A DNA stretch of 64,000 bases from Methylococcales bacterium (GTDB lineage Bacteria; Pseudomonadota; Gammaproteobacteria; Methylococcales; Methylomonadaceae). Numbering within the stretch: position 1 is the first letter of the stretch; the number at the start of each line of letters is the position of its first letter. Position numbers and translations under genes: made by a program. The stretch is from assembly GCA_030949405.1 (NCBI GenBank), contig JAUZSN010000002.1:248001-312000 (forward strand). Reading direction: 5' to 3'. Of this stretch, positions 46,171 through 55,554 are shown piece after piece. The notes below the pieces were generated by a model. It was given only the letters and a program-made list of their open reading frames with translations, searched no databases and was not told the origin of the DNA.

Positions 46171-46188
46171 CCGCGACTTTAGTCACGG
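46171..46188. repeat. IS200/IS605-type end hairpin, solo
   Basis: CCGCGACT and AGTCACGG form an 8-bp stem with one mismatch around TT. Hairpins of the form CCGCGACTT...AGTCGCGG mark the right ends of IS200/IS605-family elements. No transposase or OrfB/TnpB gene is near, so at most a solo end remains. The rest of the 286-base gap before the desaturase gene holds nothing recognisable. Confidence 0.3.
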
Positions 46189-46395
46189 GAAGCCTACATC
46201 ACAAGAAAAGTGTTGCGTTCTACGCTCAACTTACCCCATCTTAAGTTAGGAACTCTACTTTTTAAAGTAAATAGGCTAAGCGTTCATTTGGGTAATTATA
46301 TTTCTCCATCACCCTTATCGAATCGTTTGGGTGGAACAATTTATTTTTTTACACCCGTGTTAAACATGAGTAAATCATTTAAATAAAGGAATTTC

Positions 46396-47187
46396 ATGGA
46401 TTTGGAAAATAGTCTTCGTCTTGGTTTTGCCTTAGGAATCTTTCTTATCATGGTTATATGGGAAATATTAACCCCTAGACGACCGTTAGCCTTAACACGC
46501 ATAAATCGTTGGTCGGTTAATCTAGGACTTGCGTTAAGCAATCAACTATTCGTTCGTTTTAGTGTTGGTGCAATGGCCTATTTCACGGCTATTTATGCAC
46601 AAGAACATGGGATTGGCTTATTAAATTTAGGTAGACTTCCTGAGAGTGTAACGATCATTATTAGTCTATTAATTTTAGATCTTGCCATTTATGGTCAACA
46701 TATTGCCTCTCATCAATGGAAGTGGTTATGGCGTTTACATCAGGTGCATCATAGTGATGTTGAAATTGACGTAACGACCGCCGTACGCTTTCACCCCTTA
46801 GAAATTATTATCTCCCTTGGCTATAAAGGCCTTTGCATTATAGTGATCGGTATTGATCCCTTTGCGGTTATTTTATTTGAAATTATCTTAAATGGGGCGG
46901 CAACCTTTAATCACAGCAATGTTAAACTGCCCTTAAGCTTGGATAAAAATTTACGCTGGTTAATCGTAACCCCTGATATGCACCGTATTCATCACTCAAC
47001 GTATCAAACCGAAATGGATAGTAATTATGGTTTTTCTATTTCATTATGGGATAGACTTTTTAAAACTTATACGGAAAAACCTCAAGATCCCATGCTTACG
47101 ATGCGTCTAGGACTTAATTATTTACGCGATCCATCGCAACTTGTTTTTTTGCAATTATTATTATTACCCTTTAGAAAATTTAAATAA
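46396..47187 (+). CDS. Sterol desaturase / fatty acid hydroxylase family membrane protein
   Basis: The 263-residue membrane protein has the di-iron histidine boxes of the superfamily: HIASH and RLHQVHHSD (about 113-137), FNHSNVKL and DMHRIHHST near residue 200. Hydrophobic segments are seen at 8-25, 40-60, 80-95 and 150-170. Members oxidise sterols, lipids or carotenoids using O2. An AAAGGAA site precedes the ATG. Type I methanotrophs often make sterols or hopanoids, but no specific substrate can be assigned. Confidence 0.85.
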   Translation: MDLENSLRLGFALGIFLIMVIWEILTPRRPLALTRINRWSVNLGLALSNQLFVRFSVGAMAYFTAIYAQEHGIGLLNLGRLPESVTIIISLLILDLAIYGQHIASHQWKWLWRLHQVHHSDVEIDVTTAVRFHPLEIIISLGYKGLCIIVIGIDPFAVILFEIILNGAATFNHSNVKLPLSLDKNLRWLIVTPDMHRIHHSTYQTEMDSNYGFSISLWDRLFKTYTEKPQDPMLTMRLGLNYLRDPSQLVFLQLLLLPFRKFK

Positions 47188-47193
47188 TCATTT

Positions 47194-48240
47194 ATGTTAC
47201 ATACAGTGGGTTGGGATATTGGCGGCGCGCATGTTAAAGCGGCTTTAATTGATGAACATGGGTGTGTTCTTAAGGTTTACTTAGAAGCCAGTCCCTTGTG
47301 GAAAGGATTGGATTATTTAGACCAAGCCCTTAAAAATATTTTGACCCAACTTCCCGTGGCTGATTATCAACATGCGATGACGATGACAGGTGAGTTAGTT
47401 GATTTATTTGCATCGCGTGATGATGGCGTTGAAAAAATTATAAAGGCTTTACATGGGGTTATTGGGGACTCTGAACTCTTAATTTATAGAGGACAACACG
47501 GCTTTATTAAACCCGATCAATTAAAAATATCTCATACAATTGAAATAGCTTCAGCAAATTGGATGGCCAGTGCATCATGGGCTGCACAGGCTATAGATAA
47601 CGTATTATTTGTTGATGTAGGAAGCACGACCACCGATATTTTATTATGTCAAAATAAGGTTGTTGACGCGCTCGGTTTGAGTGATTATCAACGTTTACAG
47701 TCACAAGAATTAATTTACACGGGCATTGTTCGCACGGCAGTGATGGCATTAACGCAAACCACCTTTTTTAAAGGGCAATCTATTGGCATCATGGCAGAAT
47801 ATTTTGCAACGATGGCCGATGTTTATCGATTGACGGGGGAACTCAATGAAGCGCATGATAAAACAGATACCGCCGATGGACAGCCAAAAACACTCGCGGC
47901 CAGTGCAAAAAGATTAGCTCGAATGATTGCTTATGATTTTACAGACAGTGAATTAGGGTTATGGAAACAATTCGCCCTTACTCTTAAATCACAACAAAAA
48001 CAGCAAATTCAATTAGCGTGTCAGCGACAGTTAAGTCGAGATTTTTATGATAAGGATAAACCACTTTGCCTTATGGGTGCAGGTATTGGGCGTTTTTTAG
48101 TGAAGCAAATTGCCTTAGATTTAAAATTACCGTATCAAGATTTTTCGACCCTCTTTCATACAAAAATTGATAAATCAACCCTTTCACTGGCCGATTGCGC
48201 GCCTGCCGTGGCGGTTGGCTGTTTAAGATTGAAGTGTTAA
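47194..48240 (+). CDS. H4MPT-linked C1 pathway protein, hydantoinase/MfnF-like
   Basis: The 348-residue protein is of the ASKHA/hydantoinase fold: TVGWDIGGAHVKAALIDE at the N terminus and LFVDVGSTTTDILLCQ in the middle are the phosphate-binding loops. Members found with methylotroph H4MPT genes are annotated as H4MPT-linked C1 transfer pathway proteins; the archaeal counterpart MfnF joins the furan and tyramine parts of methanofuran. That would place it in synthesis of the C1 carrier used downstream of Fae. It starts 7 bases after the desaturase stop and precedes formate-THF ligase. Confidence 0.82.
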   Translation: MLHTVGWDIGGAHVKAALIDEHGCVLKVYLEASPLWKGLDYLDQALKNILTQLPVADYQHAMTMTGELVDLFASRDDGVEKIIKALHGVIGDSELLIYRGQHGFIKPDQLKISHTIEIASANWMASASWAAQAIDNVLFVDVGSTTTDILLCQNKVVDALGLSDYQRLQSQELIYTGIVRTAVMALTQTTFFKGQSIGIMAEYFATMADVYRLTGELNEAHDKTDTADGQPKTLAASAKRLARMIAYDFTDSELGLWKQFALTLKSQQKQQIQLACQRQLSRDFYDKDKPLCLMGAGIGRFLVKQIALDLKLPYQDFSTLFHTKIDKSTLSLADCAPAVAVGCLRLKC

Positions 48241-48332
48241 CTGCTGCTAAAATTGTTATAAAATAGTTTTTCTAACCCGCGATTAAACATCAAAACCTAA
48301 TTAAGCGATTAACGTAATTAAGAACCCTACAA

Positions 48333-48421
48333 AACAAGCTATTCTTGGCTTGTTCTCATAAAAATGTCGGTTTAACGCCGACTATTAATCCTAATCTTTT
48401 AGCCAATACCCATTTATTGGC
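48333..48421 (+). promoter_or_regulatory. Leader with three consecutive hairpins before fhs
   Basis: Three short stems follow each other: AACAAGC/GCTTGTT (48333-48354), GTCGG/CCGAC (48366-48382) and GCCAATA/TATTGGC (48402-48421). They lie 60-150 bases before the fhs start. They do not match a riboswitch consensus I recognise. This could be a structured 5' leader or the 3' end of the previous gene's transcript. Confidence 0.35.
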
Positions 48422-48482
48422 GTACCATAAACACATCTTAAGCTTAATTATTTTAACTGTTATAAATTTAGGAATTATCATT

Positions 48483-50156
48483 ATGTCTGACATAGAAATT
48501 GCTCAAAAAGCTTCTATGAAACCTATTATTGGTTTAGCTGAAAAAAACTTTAACATTCCCATTGAACATTTAGACCCTTATGGTCATTACAAAGCTAAAC
48601 TTTCACTTGAGTATATTAAAAGTTTAGATGATAAAGCCGATGGAAAGCTAATTTTAGTGACGGCCATGAGTCCCACCCCCGCAGGCGAAGGTAAAACAAC
48701 GACGACGGTAGGTTTAGGCGATGCGATGAATCGTTTAGGAAAGAAAACGATCATGTGTTTACGCGAGCCATCACTCGGGCCGTGTTTTGGGTTAAAAGGG
48801 GGAGCTGCAGGCGGCGGGTATTCTCAAGTCGTTCCTATGGAAGATATTAACTTGCATTTTACAGGTGACTTTCATGCGATTGGCATTGCTCATAATTTAC
48901 TCGCTGCGTTAATTGATAACCATATTCATCATAGTAATGAACTGAATATAGATGCTAGACGTATTCAGTGGAAACGGGTTGTTGATATGAATGACCGAGC
49001 CTTACGAAAAATTACCGTTGGACAAGGCGGGGTTACTAACGGTTATTTACGTGAAGATGGGTATGATATTGTTGTCGCCTCAGAGATTATGGCTATTTTA
49101 TGCCTTGCAACAGGGCGTGCTGATTTAAAAAATCGTTTAGGGCGTATTATTATTGGTTATAAAAAGGATCGTGTTAGCCCTGTTTACGCCAGTGATTTAA
49201 AGGCTGAAGGCGCGATGGCAGCGGTTTTAAAAGATGCGATTAAACCTAATTTAGTGCAAACCCTTGAAAATAATATAGCCATTATTCATGGCGGGCCTTT
49301 TGCGAATATTGCACACGGGTGTAATACGGTGACCGCCACTAAAACCGCGTTAAAACTTGCCGACTATGCTGTTACAGAAGCGGGGTTTGGGGCGGATTTA
49401 GGGGCTGAAAAATTTATTGATATAAAATGTCGAATGGCAGGGTTAACCCCTTCGGCTGTAGTTTTAGTGGCAACCGTACGGGCCTTAAAATTTCACGGGG
49501 GGGTTACTAAAAATGAATTAAATCAAGAAAACCTTGACGCACTTGAGGCAGGTTTTGTTAATTTAGAGCGACATTTGAATAACATTAGAAATCATTATGG
49601 ACTCCCTTGTGTGGTGTGTATTAATCACTTCACCTTTGATAGTGAGGCAGAAATTGCGTTATTACAACAAAAATGCGAGGCTTTAGAGGTAAAATGTGTG
49701 GTTTCTAAACATTGGGCCGAAGGAGGGAAGGGCGCTGAAACCTTGGCCAAAGAAGTTATCGCTATTGTTGATAATCGGGAACCTAGTTTTAGCTATGTTT
49801 ATGATGAAAATTTAAGTTTATGGGAAAAAATAGAAGCGATTGCCACCAAACTTTATGGCGCTGCAACGGTTACCGCATCCCCTGCACTTAAAAAACAGTT
49901 AGCGAATTGGACAGTTGATTATGGAAAGTTTCCTATTTGTATGGCCAAAACACAAATATCTTTTTCCACGAATCCTGATATAAAAGGGGCACCATCAGGA
50001 CATAATGTTGAAATTAGTGAAATAAGATTGGCGAACGGCGCAGGTTTTATTGTGGCTATTGCAGGAAATATGATGACAATGCCTGGCTTGCCTAAAATTC
50101 CAGCAGCCGAACGTATTGATATAAAGGATGATGGCACAATTACAGGGTTGTTTTAA
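48483..50156 (+). CDS. fhs: Formate-tetrahydrofolate ligase
   Basis: The enzyme makes 10-formyl-THF from formate, THF and ATP and feeds formate carbon to serine-cycle or folate reactions. The 557-residue sequence has the nucleotide-binding [43 protein letters not shown], the THF-site region and a C-terminal [20 protein letters not shown]. The ATG at 48483 gives the standard length; codons further upstream in the same frame are non-homologous. In methylotrophs it is also called ftfL. The DHH phosphoesterase gene follows 48 bases downstream. Confidence 0.96.
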   Translation: MSDIEIAQKASMKPIIGLAEKNFNIPIEHLDPYGHYKAKLSLEYIKSLDDKADGKLILVTAMSPTPAGEGKTTTTVGLGDAMNRLGKKTIMCLREPSLGPCFGLKGGAAGGGYSQVVPMEDINLHFTGDFHAIGIAHNLLAALIDNHIHHSNELNIDARRIQWKRVVDMNDRALRKITVGQGGVTNGYLREDGYDIVVASEIMAILCLATGRADLKNRLGRIIIGYKKDRVSPVYASDLKAEGAMAAVLKDAIKPNLVQTLENNIAIIHGGPFANIAHGCNTVTATKTALKLADYAVTEAGFGADLGAEKFIDIKCRMAGLTPSAVVLVATVRALKFHGGVTKNELNQENLDALEAGFVNLERHLNNIRNHYGLPCVVCINHFTFDSEAEIALLQQKCEALEVKCVVSKHWAEGGKGAETLAKEVIAIVDNREPSFSYVYDENLSLWEKIEAIATKLYGAATVTASPALKKQLANWTVDYGKFPICMAKTQISFSTNPDIKGAPSGHNVEISEIRLANGAGFIVAIAGNMMTMPGLPKIPAAERIDIKDDGTITGLF

Positions 50157-50204
50157 ACGGTTAATTATAAAAAAAACATCAATGACTTAAGTAAGGGTTA
50201 AATT

Positions 50205-51134
50205 ATGAGCAATGAAAAATTTAGATTGGTTACTCGCAGTGACTTTGATGGCTTAATTTGTGCCGTTTTATTAAAAGAGCTGGATTTAATTGATGAGATT
50301 AAATTTGTCCATCCCAAAGACATGCAAGATGGAAAAATAAAGATTACTAATAATGATATAACCACAAACCTTCCTTATGTTGAAGGGGTTTATCTTGCAT
50401 TCGATCATCATTTAAGTGAAGAACTGCGGAATGAAAAAAAGGATAATCATCTAATTAACATTGACGCACCTTCGGCGGCACGGGTTGTTTATAATTATTA
50501 TGGTGGGGTGGATCGTTTTTCTTTTCGATGGAATGAAATGATGGATGCGGTTGATAAAGCCGATTCTGCCCAGTTTAGCCAAGAGGATGTTTTAAATCCT
50601 AATGGCTGGGTGCTAATGAATTTTTTAATGGATGCACGAACAGGACTCGGTCGTTTTAAAAATTTTACGGTTTCTAATTATCAATTAATGATGGCTTTAA
50701 TTGATTATTGTAAAGATCATGGCATTCATGACGTTCTTAAACGACCTGATGTGATTGAACGGGTTACACTTTATAAGGAACATGAAAAAGCAGCAAAAGC
50801 GCAAATTAAACGCTGTGCAACGGTTCATAATAATTTAGTTATTTTAGATTTACGCAATGAAAGCAGCATCTATGCGGTTAACCGTTTTATGATTTACGCG
50901 TTGTTTCCCGAGTGTAATATTTCAATTCATGTCATGTGGGGGTTAAAACAACAAAACACCGTATTTGCCATCGGAAAGTCTATTTTAGATCGTAGTTCAA
51001 AGACAAATATTAGCCAACTTTGTTTGCATTATGAAGGCGGCGGACATATAAATGCAGGAACTTGTCAAATTGAAAATGAAAAAAGTGCTAAAATACTTAT
51101 CGAAATTATTGCGAAAATTAACCGTGATGGCTAA
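50205..51134 (+). CDS. DHH-family phosphoesterase (exopolyphosphatase-related)
   Basis: The 309-residue protein has VTRSDFDGLICAVLL (metal-binding Asp residues), LAFDHHLSEE (the DHH motif) and a C-terminal GGGHINAGTCQI as in DHHA1 domains. DHH proteins hydrolyse oligonucleotides, cyclic dinucleotides or phosphoanhydrides. Homologues beside formate-THF ligase are annotated as exopolyphosphatase-related, with no demonstrated role known to me. It is co-directional with fhs and is followed by a strong terminator. Confidence 0.82.
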   Translation: MSNEKFRLVTRSDFDGLICAVLLKELDLIDEIKFVHPKDMQDGKIKITNNDITTNLPYVEGVYLAFDHHLSEELRNEKKDNHLINIDAPSAARVVYNYYGGVDRFSFRWNEMMDAVDKADSAQFSQEDVLNPNGWVLMNFLMDARTGLGRFKNFTVSNYQLMMALIDYCKDHGIHDVLKRPDVIERVTLYKEHEKAAKAQIKRCATVHNNLVILDLRNESSIYAVNRFMIYALFPECNISIHVMWGLKQQNTVFAIGKSILDRSSKTNISQLCLHYEGGGHINAGTCQIENEKSAKILIEIIAKINRDG

Positions 51135-51169
51135 TTGAAGTACGAGTGTCTTTTAGCAGGTTCTAATCT

Positions 51170-51207
51170 AAAAAACCTGATAAGTCTTAGACTTATCAGG
51201 TTTTTTT
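51170..51207 (+). terminator. Rho-independent terminator after the DHH gene
   Basis: CCTGATAAGTC pairs perfectly with GACTTATCAGG around a TTA loop, with flanking A and T runs extending the stem. The run of seven T after the stem makes it a strong terminator for the fhs unit; the flanking A run makes it potentially bidirectional. Confidence 0.9.
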
Positions 51208-51315
51208 ACTGGGAAATAATAAATAAAAAAAATTTCTAAGTAAGATTTATACCTGCTAAAGGCCCGTGCGCCAATATTTTAATTATTTTTAAACCTAACC
51301 TTAAGTAAAAAAAAC

Positions 51316-53134
51316 GTGATAGAAAACCTAAGAAATATTGCTATTATTGCCCATGTTGACCATGGTAAAACCACCTTAGTTGATGAACTTTTGCAACAAT
51401 CAGGTACGTTTGCTGCACATGAAAAAACGACTGAACGAATGATGGACTCTAATGATATTGAAAAAGAACGGGGTATTACCATTCTTTCAAAAAATACAGC
51501 AATTGATTGGGGTGACTATCATATTAATATTGTAGATACACCAGGACATGCTGATTTTGGTGGCGAAGTTGAGCGTGTTTTATCAATGGTGGATTCGGTT
51601 TTATTACTCGTTGATGCGGTTGATGGGCCAATGCCACAAACGAGATTTGTGACTCAAAAAGCCTTTGCTTTAGGTTTAAAACCTATTGTTGTGATTAATA
51701 AAGTGGATCGTCCCAGTGCGCGTCCTGAATGGGTGGTTGACCAAACATTTGATTTATTTGATCGTTTAGGCGCGACGGATGAACAACTTGATTTCCCGAT
51801 TGTTTATACCTCGGCATTAAATGGCTATGCCAGTTTAAATAGTGAGTCTCGAGAAGGGGATATGACTCCGTTGTTTGAAACCATCGTTGAAAAAGTCCAT
51901 TCGCCTAAAGGGGATATTGATGGAGATTTTCAAATGCAAGTGATTAGCTTAGATTATAACTCCTATGTCGGCGTTATTGGTATAGGACGTGTTCAACGTG
52001 GGTCTATTAAAACAAATATGCCGTTAACCTTAGTTAATCGTGACGGTTCAAAAAGAAATGTACGCATGTTGCAGATTTTTGGATTTAATGGCTTGGATAG
52101 AGTTGAAGTTAAAGACGCGACCACCGGTGAAATTATCGCGTTTACAGGGGTTGATAAGTTAGAAATTTCAGATACGTTATGTCATCCTGATAACCCTGAA
52201 GCGTTACCCCCCTCTAATTATTGATGAACCCACGGTGAGTATGACTTTTCAAGTTAATAACTCTCCTTTTTCAGGGCGTGAAGGAAAGTATGTAACGTCA
52301 CGACAAATTCGTGAGCGCTTAGATAAAGAATTACAACATAATGTGGCTTTAAATGTTGAAGAAACAGGGGATCCTGATAAATTTAAAGTCTCAGGGCGGG
52401 GTGAATTACACTTAGCTATTTTAATTGAAAATATGCGCCGTGAAGGTTTTGAAATGGGCGTTTCACGTCCTGAAGTGGTCTTAAGAGAAATTGATGGAAA
52501 ACTGTGTGAACCTTTTGAAATGGTCACGATTGAAGTTGAAGAGATACATCAAGGTCCCATTATGGAAAAAATGGGTGAACGTAAAGGGGATTTACAAGAT
52601 ATGTTACCTGATGGTAATGGCCGTATTCGTCTTGAATATATCATTCCATCACGTGGATTGATTGGTTTTCAAACAGAATTTATGACGACCACATCGGGAT
52701 CGGGTTTACTTTATCATGTCTTTGATCATTATGGCGCAATGAAATCAGGTGAGGTGGGCTCACGAAACCGAGGGGTTCTTATTTCAATGGCTAAAGGAAA
52801 AGCGGTTAACTATTCTTTATTTCCATTACAAGCACGGGGTGAATTATTAGTGGTTAATGGCGATGAAATCTATGAAGGCATGTTAGTGGGTATTCATTCT
52901 CGAACCAGTGATTTATCGGTGAACCCAACCAAACCTAAGCCATTAACAAACGTGCGGGCATCAGGAACGGATGAGAGCTTAACCTGTGCAAAAATTCAAA
53001 AAATGAGCTTAGAACAAGCATTGGAATTCATTGCAGAAGATGAGCTAGTTGAAGTAACTCCTGATTCTATTCGTTTGCGAAAAGTGTTATTAACTGAAAA
53101 TGAGCGTAAACGCTTTGCAAGAGAAGCTGCATAA
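51316..53134 (+). pseudogene. typA: GTPase TypA/BipA with one frameshift
   Basis: The two frames together give a 605-residue protein, the exact family length. The first part, from GTG 51316, has the G domain ([32 protein letters not shown] and NKVDRPSARPEW); the second, from about 52216, has the C-terminal domains with the conserved [20 protein letters not shown]. An extra C in the C6 run at 52207-52212 throws the frame and ends the first part at a stop after PEALPP; with one C fewer the reading continues [14 protein letters not shown]. TypA is a ribosome-binding translational GTPase. Everything else is well conserved, so a base error or very recent mutation is likely. Confidence 0.9.
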
Positions 53135-53581
53135 ATTTTATCAATGAAGTTAAAAAAATAAGTAGGCCATGAACTACTTTTCTTAGTTACTAGACTTAAA
53201 ATGAAGTGGTAGCTAATAATCATCATGAATTATTGTAGAGACGCAATGCTTTGCGTCTCTATCATTCTGCACTAATATTTACGTTTTATATTACCCCCCC
53301 CCTGAGATCTGAAACTTCCTGCTTTCGTTAATTTTTAAATGGAAAACCTGCTTTAAATATAGTCAACATTAAGACGACTAACGTAAGCTAAGATATTTTA
53401 CTCGATAAAAATTAATAACCACATAGTCGTTTATTTTACGGCTCTCCTAGCTTAAATAGATCGCTAGAATTAAGATGTTTATGTTTTGGCACTATAAATG
53501 CTTTATATTTTTTACATATTAAATAATTTTAAATTTAATTAAATTCTAAAAATTAGATATTTATCACAAAAAATACAATAC
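53135..53581. other. Intergenic region between typA and the DUF6399 element
   Basis: No gene is seen in these 447 bases. It contains a palindrome (53236-53261) and an AT-rich stretch leading to the left end of the DUF6399 element. Confidence 0.5.
53236..53261. repeat. Palindrome TAGAGACGCAA...TTGCGTCTCTA
   Basis: TAGAGACGCAA and TTGCGTCTCTA pair perfectly around a TGCT loop, 102 bases after the typA stop. Similar GAGACGC palindromes are dispersed in many genomes. It may also act as a weak terminator for typA. Confidence 0.6.
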
Positions 53582-55284
53582 TGGCTACCAACTTAAGACG
53601 GGACAAAATAAAGAACTAACTGCGATATTCTTGTATCATAGGTTAATGACTAAAAAAACAGAACAACACAGAAAATACGCGCAGCTAGTCACGCAATTAT
53701 CGCTGAAATTACAACAACAGGCAAGCAAACTGTTCGTAACTTAGCTTCAATTGTTGGTCGCTCAAAAAGCAGTGTGCATCGTCATCGTCAAGCGCAAACA
53801 AAGCGAAATCGACATCCTGAATCATCATTATGGGAAACCGAGGCAGGTAGTTCTTGGCAAAGATTAATGGTGTTTTCCGCCTTGTATGTCTTTGGATTAA
53901 AGGCAGGCGTAGGTGCAGAGACTTTATCGCTGTTTTTTAAAATGATACGGATTGACACCCATGTGGGCGTATCACCCGACGCACTGCGGACTCAAATCAA
54001 TAAAATGGAAGTCTTATTGCCGCAGTTTCAGCAAGAATGCGAAAAAGTGTGAAAAAACAAACACGTAAAGTTGTTGCTGGGCTGGATGAGACTTTTTCGG
54101 CAACTTTATGATTTTAGTTTTAATGGACTTACGTTCTGGCTATCTTTTGTTGGAAGATATTAGCGATGATAGGTGCTACGATACTTGGTATAAAAAGGTT
54201 TCGCCACGATTAGAATCATTAGGCATTGAGGTTAATCATGCGATTAGTGATCGCGCTAAGGCGTTGATAAAAATGGCAGTGACGGGGTTTAAGTGCGAAT
54301 CGGGGGCAGATATTTTTCATGCTCAACAAGATATGAGTCGCTGGTTAGGCGCGAAAATCGGCAGGCGTGCAGCAAGGGCTGAAAAACAGCGGCAAGCAGC
54401 GCAAACCGCAGAGTCTACTGTTTCTAAAACGGCAACGATGCAGAAAATTATTGGACTTAAAACAACACGGATAACGGCTGAAAAAGAGCTTGAAGAAGCC
54501 AAAAAATACAAACAGATTATCACGAAAACTTACAAGGGATTGCGGATGAAGTTCATCCTTTTTCACTCAATGATAGTCGTAGAAACGATGCGGAACAGGT
54601 TGAGAAGTTGCTAGAGTTAAGAGCGCGAGCCTTTGAAAAAATAGCGGAAAAACAAGGGATTAACGATCATAAAGGCGTGATGAAAAAGTTTCGTAATCAA
54701 ATAAAACCGTTAGCGGTATCCATCAGTTTTTGGTGGCTTTGGGTACGCGAAACCTTGCAAAATTTGGGGCTTGATGCGGATACCGAATATTGGTTGACCA
54801 CAACATTATTACCCGTTGTTTATTGGCATCAGAAAATGGAACAAACTAAAAGCCGCAGGTCAAAGGAAAACTATCGAAAAGCTTGGGAAACCGCGTCTGA
54901 TAAGCTCAAATCAGACCCATTTAGTGCAAAGTTATCAATCAGTGAAATGCAGCGATGGCTAACATTGGCGGAGCATATGGCAAGGCAGTTTCAACGCAGT
55001 TCATCTGCGGTGGAAGGGCGAAATGGCTGTTTATCGCAAATGTATCGCAATGGGCGAGGTTTGAATAAAAAGCGATTAAACGCGTTGACGGTCATTCATA
55101 ACTACGGAATCAAACGTGAGGATGGCACAACCGCCGCCATGCGTTTATTTGATACCGAGTTTCCAGACTTGTTTTCATGGCTACTGAATGAAATGGGCGA
55201 GTTACCGCTTCCTAGAAATAGTCGAAAGCGTGTGTTTTCTAACCCTTTGAAATTGCTGGATGTCCCGTCTTAAATTGGTAGCCA
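53582..55284 (+). mobile_element. Transposon-like element with 24-bp terminal inverted repeats (DUF6399)
   Basis: The left end TGGCTACCAACTTAAGACGG (then GACA) at 53582-53605 matches the complement of 55261-55284 at 23 of 24 positions. The 1.7 kb between them holds only one broken gene of the DUF6399 type. The flanks share AATAC offset by one base, so no exact target duplication can be claimed. A single long gene bounded by terminal repeats is what an insertion sequence looks like. Confidence 0.8.
53646..55273 (+). pseudogene. DUF6399-type putative transposase, frameshifted
   Basis: The gene starts at ATG 53646 (MTKKTEQHRKYA) and its stop at 55271-55273 lies inside the right terminal repeat. 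At least four frame changes are needed to read it through: near 53690, near 54050 (ECEKV then stop), near 54090 (AGLDETF) and near 54530. Visible blocks are a helix-turn-helix-like QTVRNLASIVGRSKSSVHRH, VAGLDETF, LVLMDLRSGYLLLEDISDD, NHAISDRAKALIK, and SSAVEGRNGCLSQMYRNGRG. Acidic residues in these blocks could form a DDE-type site. It matches proteins annotated DUF6399; transposase function is inferred from the flanking repeats. Confidence 0.72.
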
Positions 55285-55554
55285 AAATACTCATGCTAAA
55301 AAAATATTATGTAAAATATCTCCCTAGATTGGGTGTTAATTTAATTGGTTGCTCTAGGCTATAAAAGTACACGCATAGAGACTTATTTATTGGAAAAATT
55401 TGAGAAAATAAGTTAGTGCTTGAAGCCTATTATTATTTTTAGAATTAAACATAAAAAGCAACTAACCTTATCTTCTTAACTGTCATTTTTTTGTCATATA
55501 TAAAGCGTACTATTAAATTTTATGGCAAATAACTCATTTATCTCGGTGGAAATT

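Noticed and set aside
52200-52240. Programmed frameshift in typA
   Set aside because: No known typA recoding, no evident pseudoknot, and the surrounding C run is a common error context. A mutation or base-call error is simpler.
53572-55290. Target-site duplication of the DUF6399 element
   Set aside because: AATAC occurs on both sides but is offset by one base relative to the terminal repeats, so a duplication cannot be claimed.
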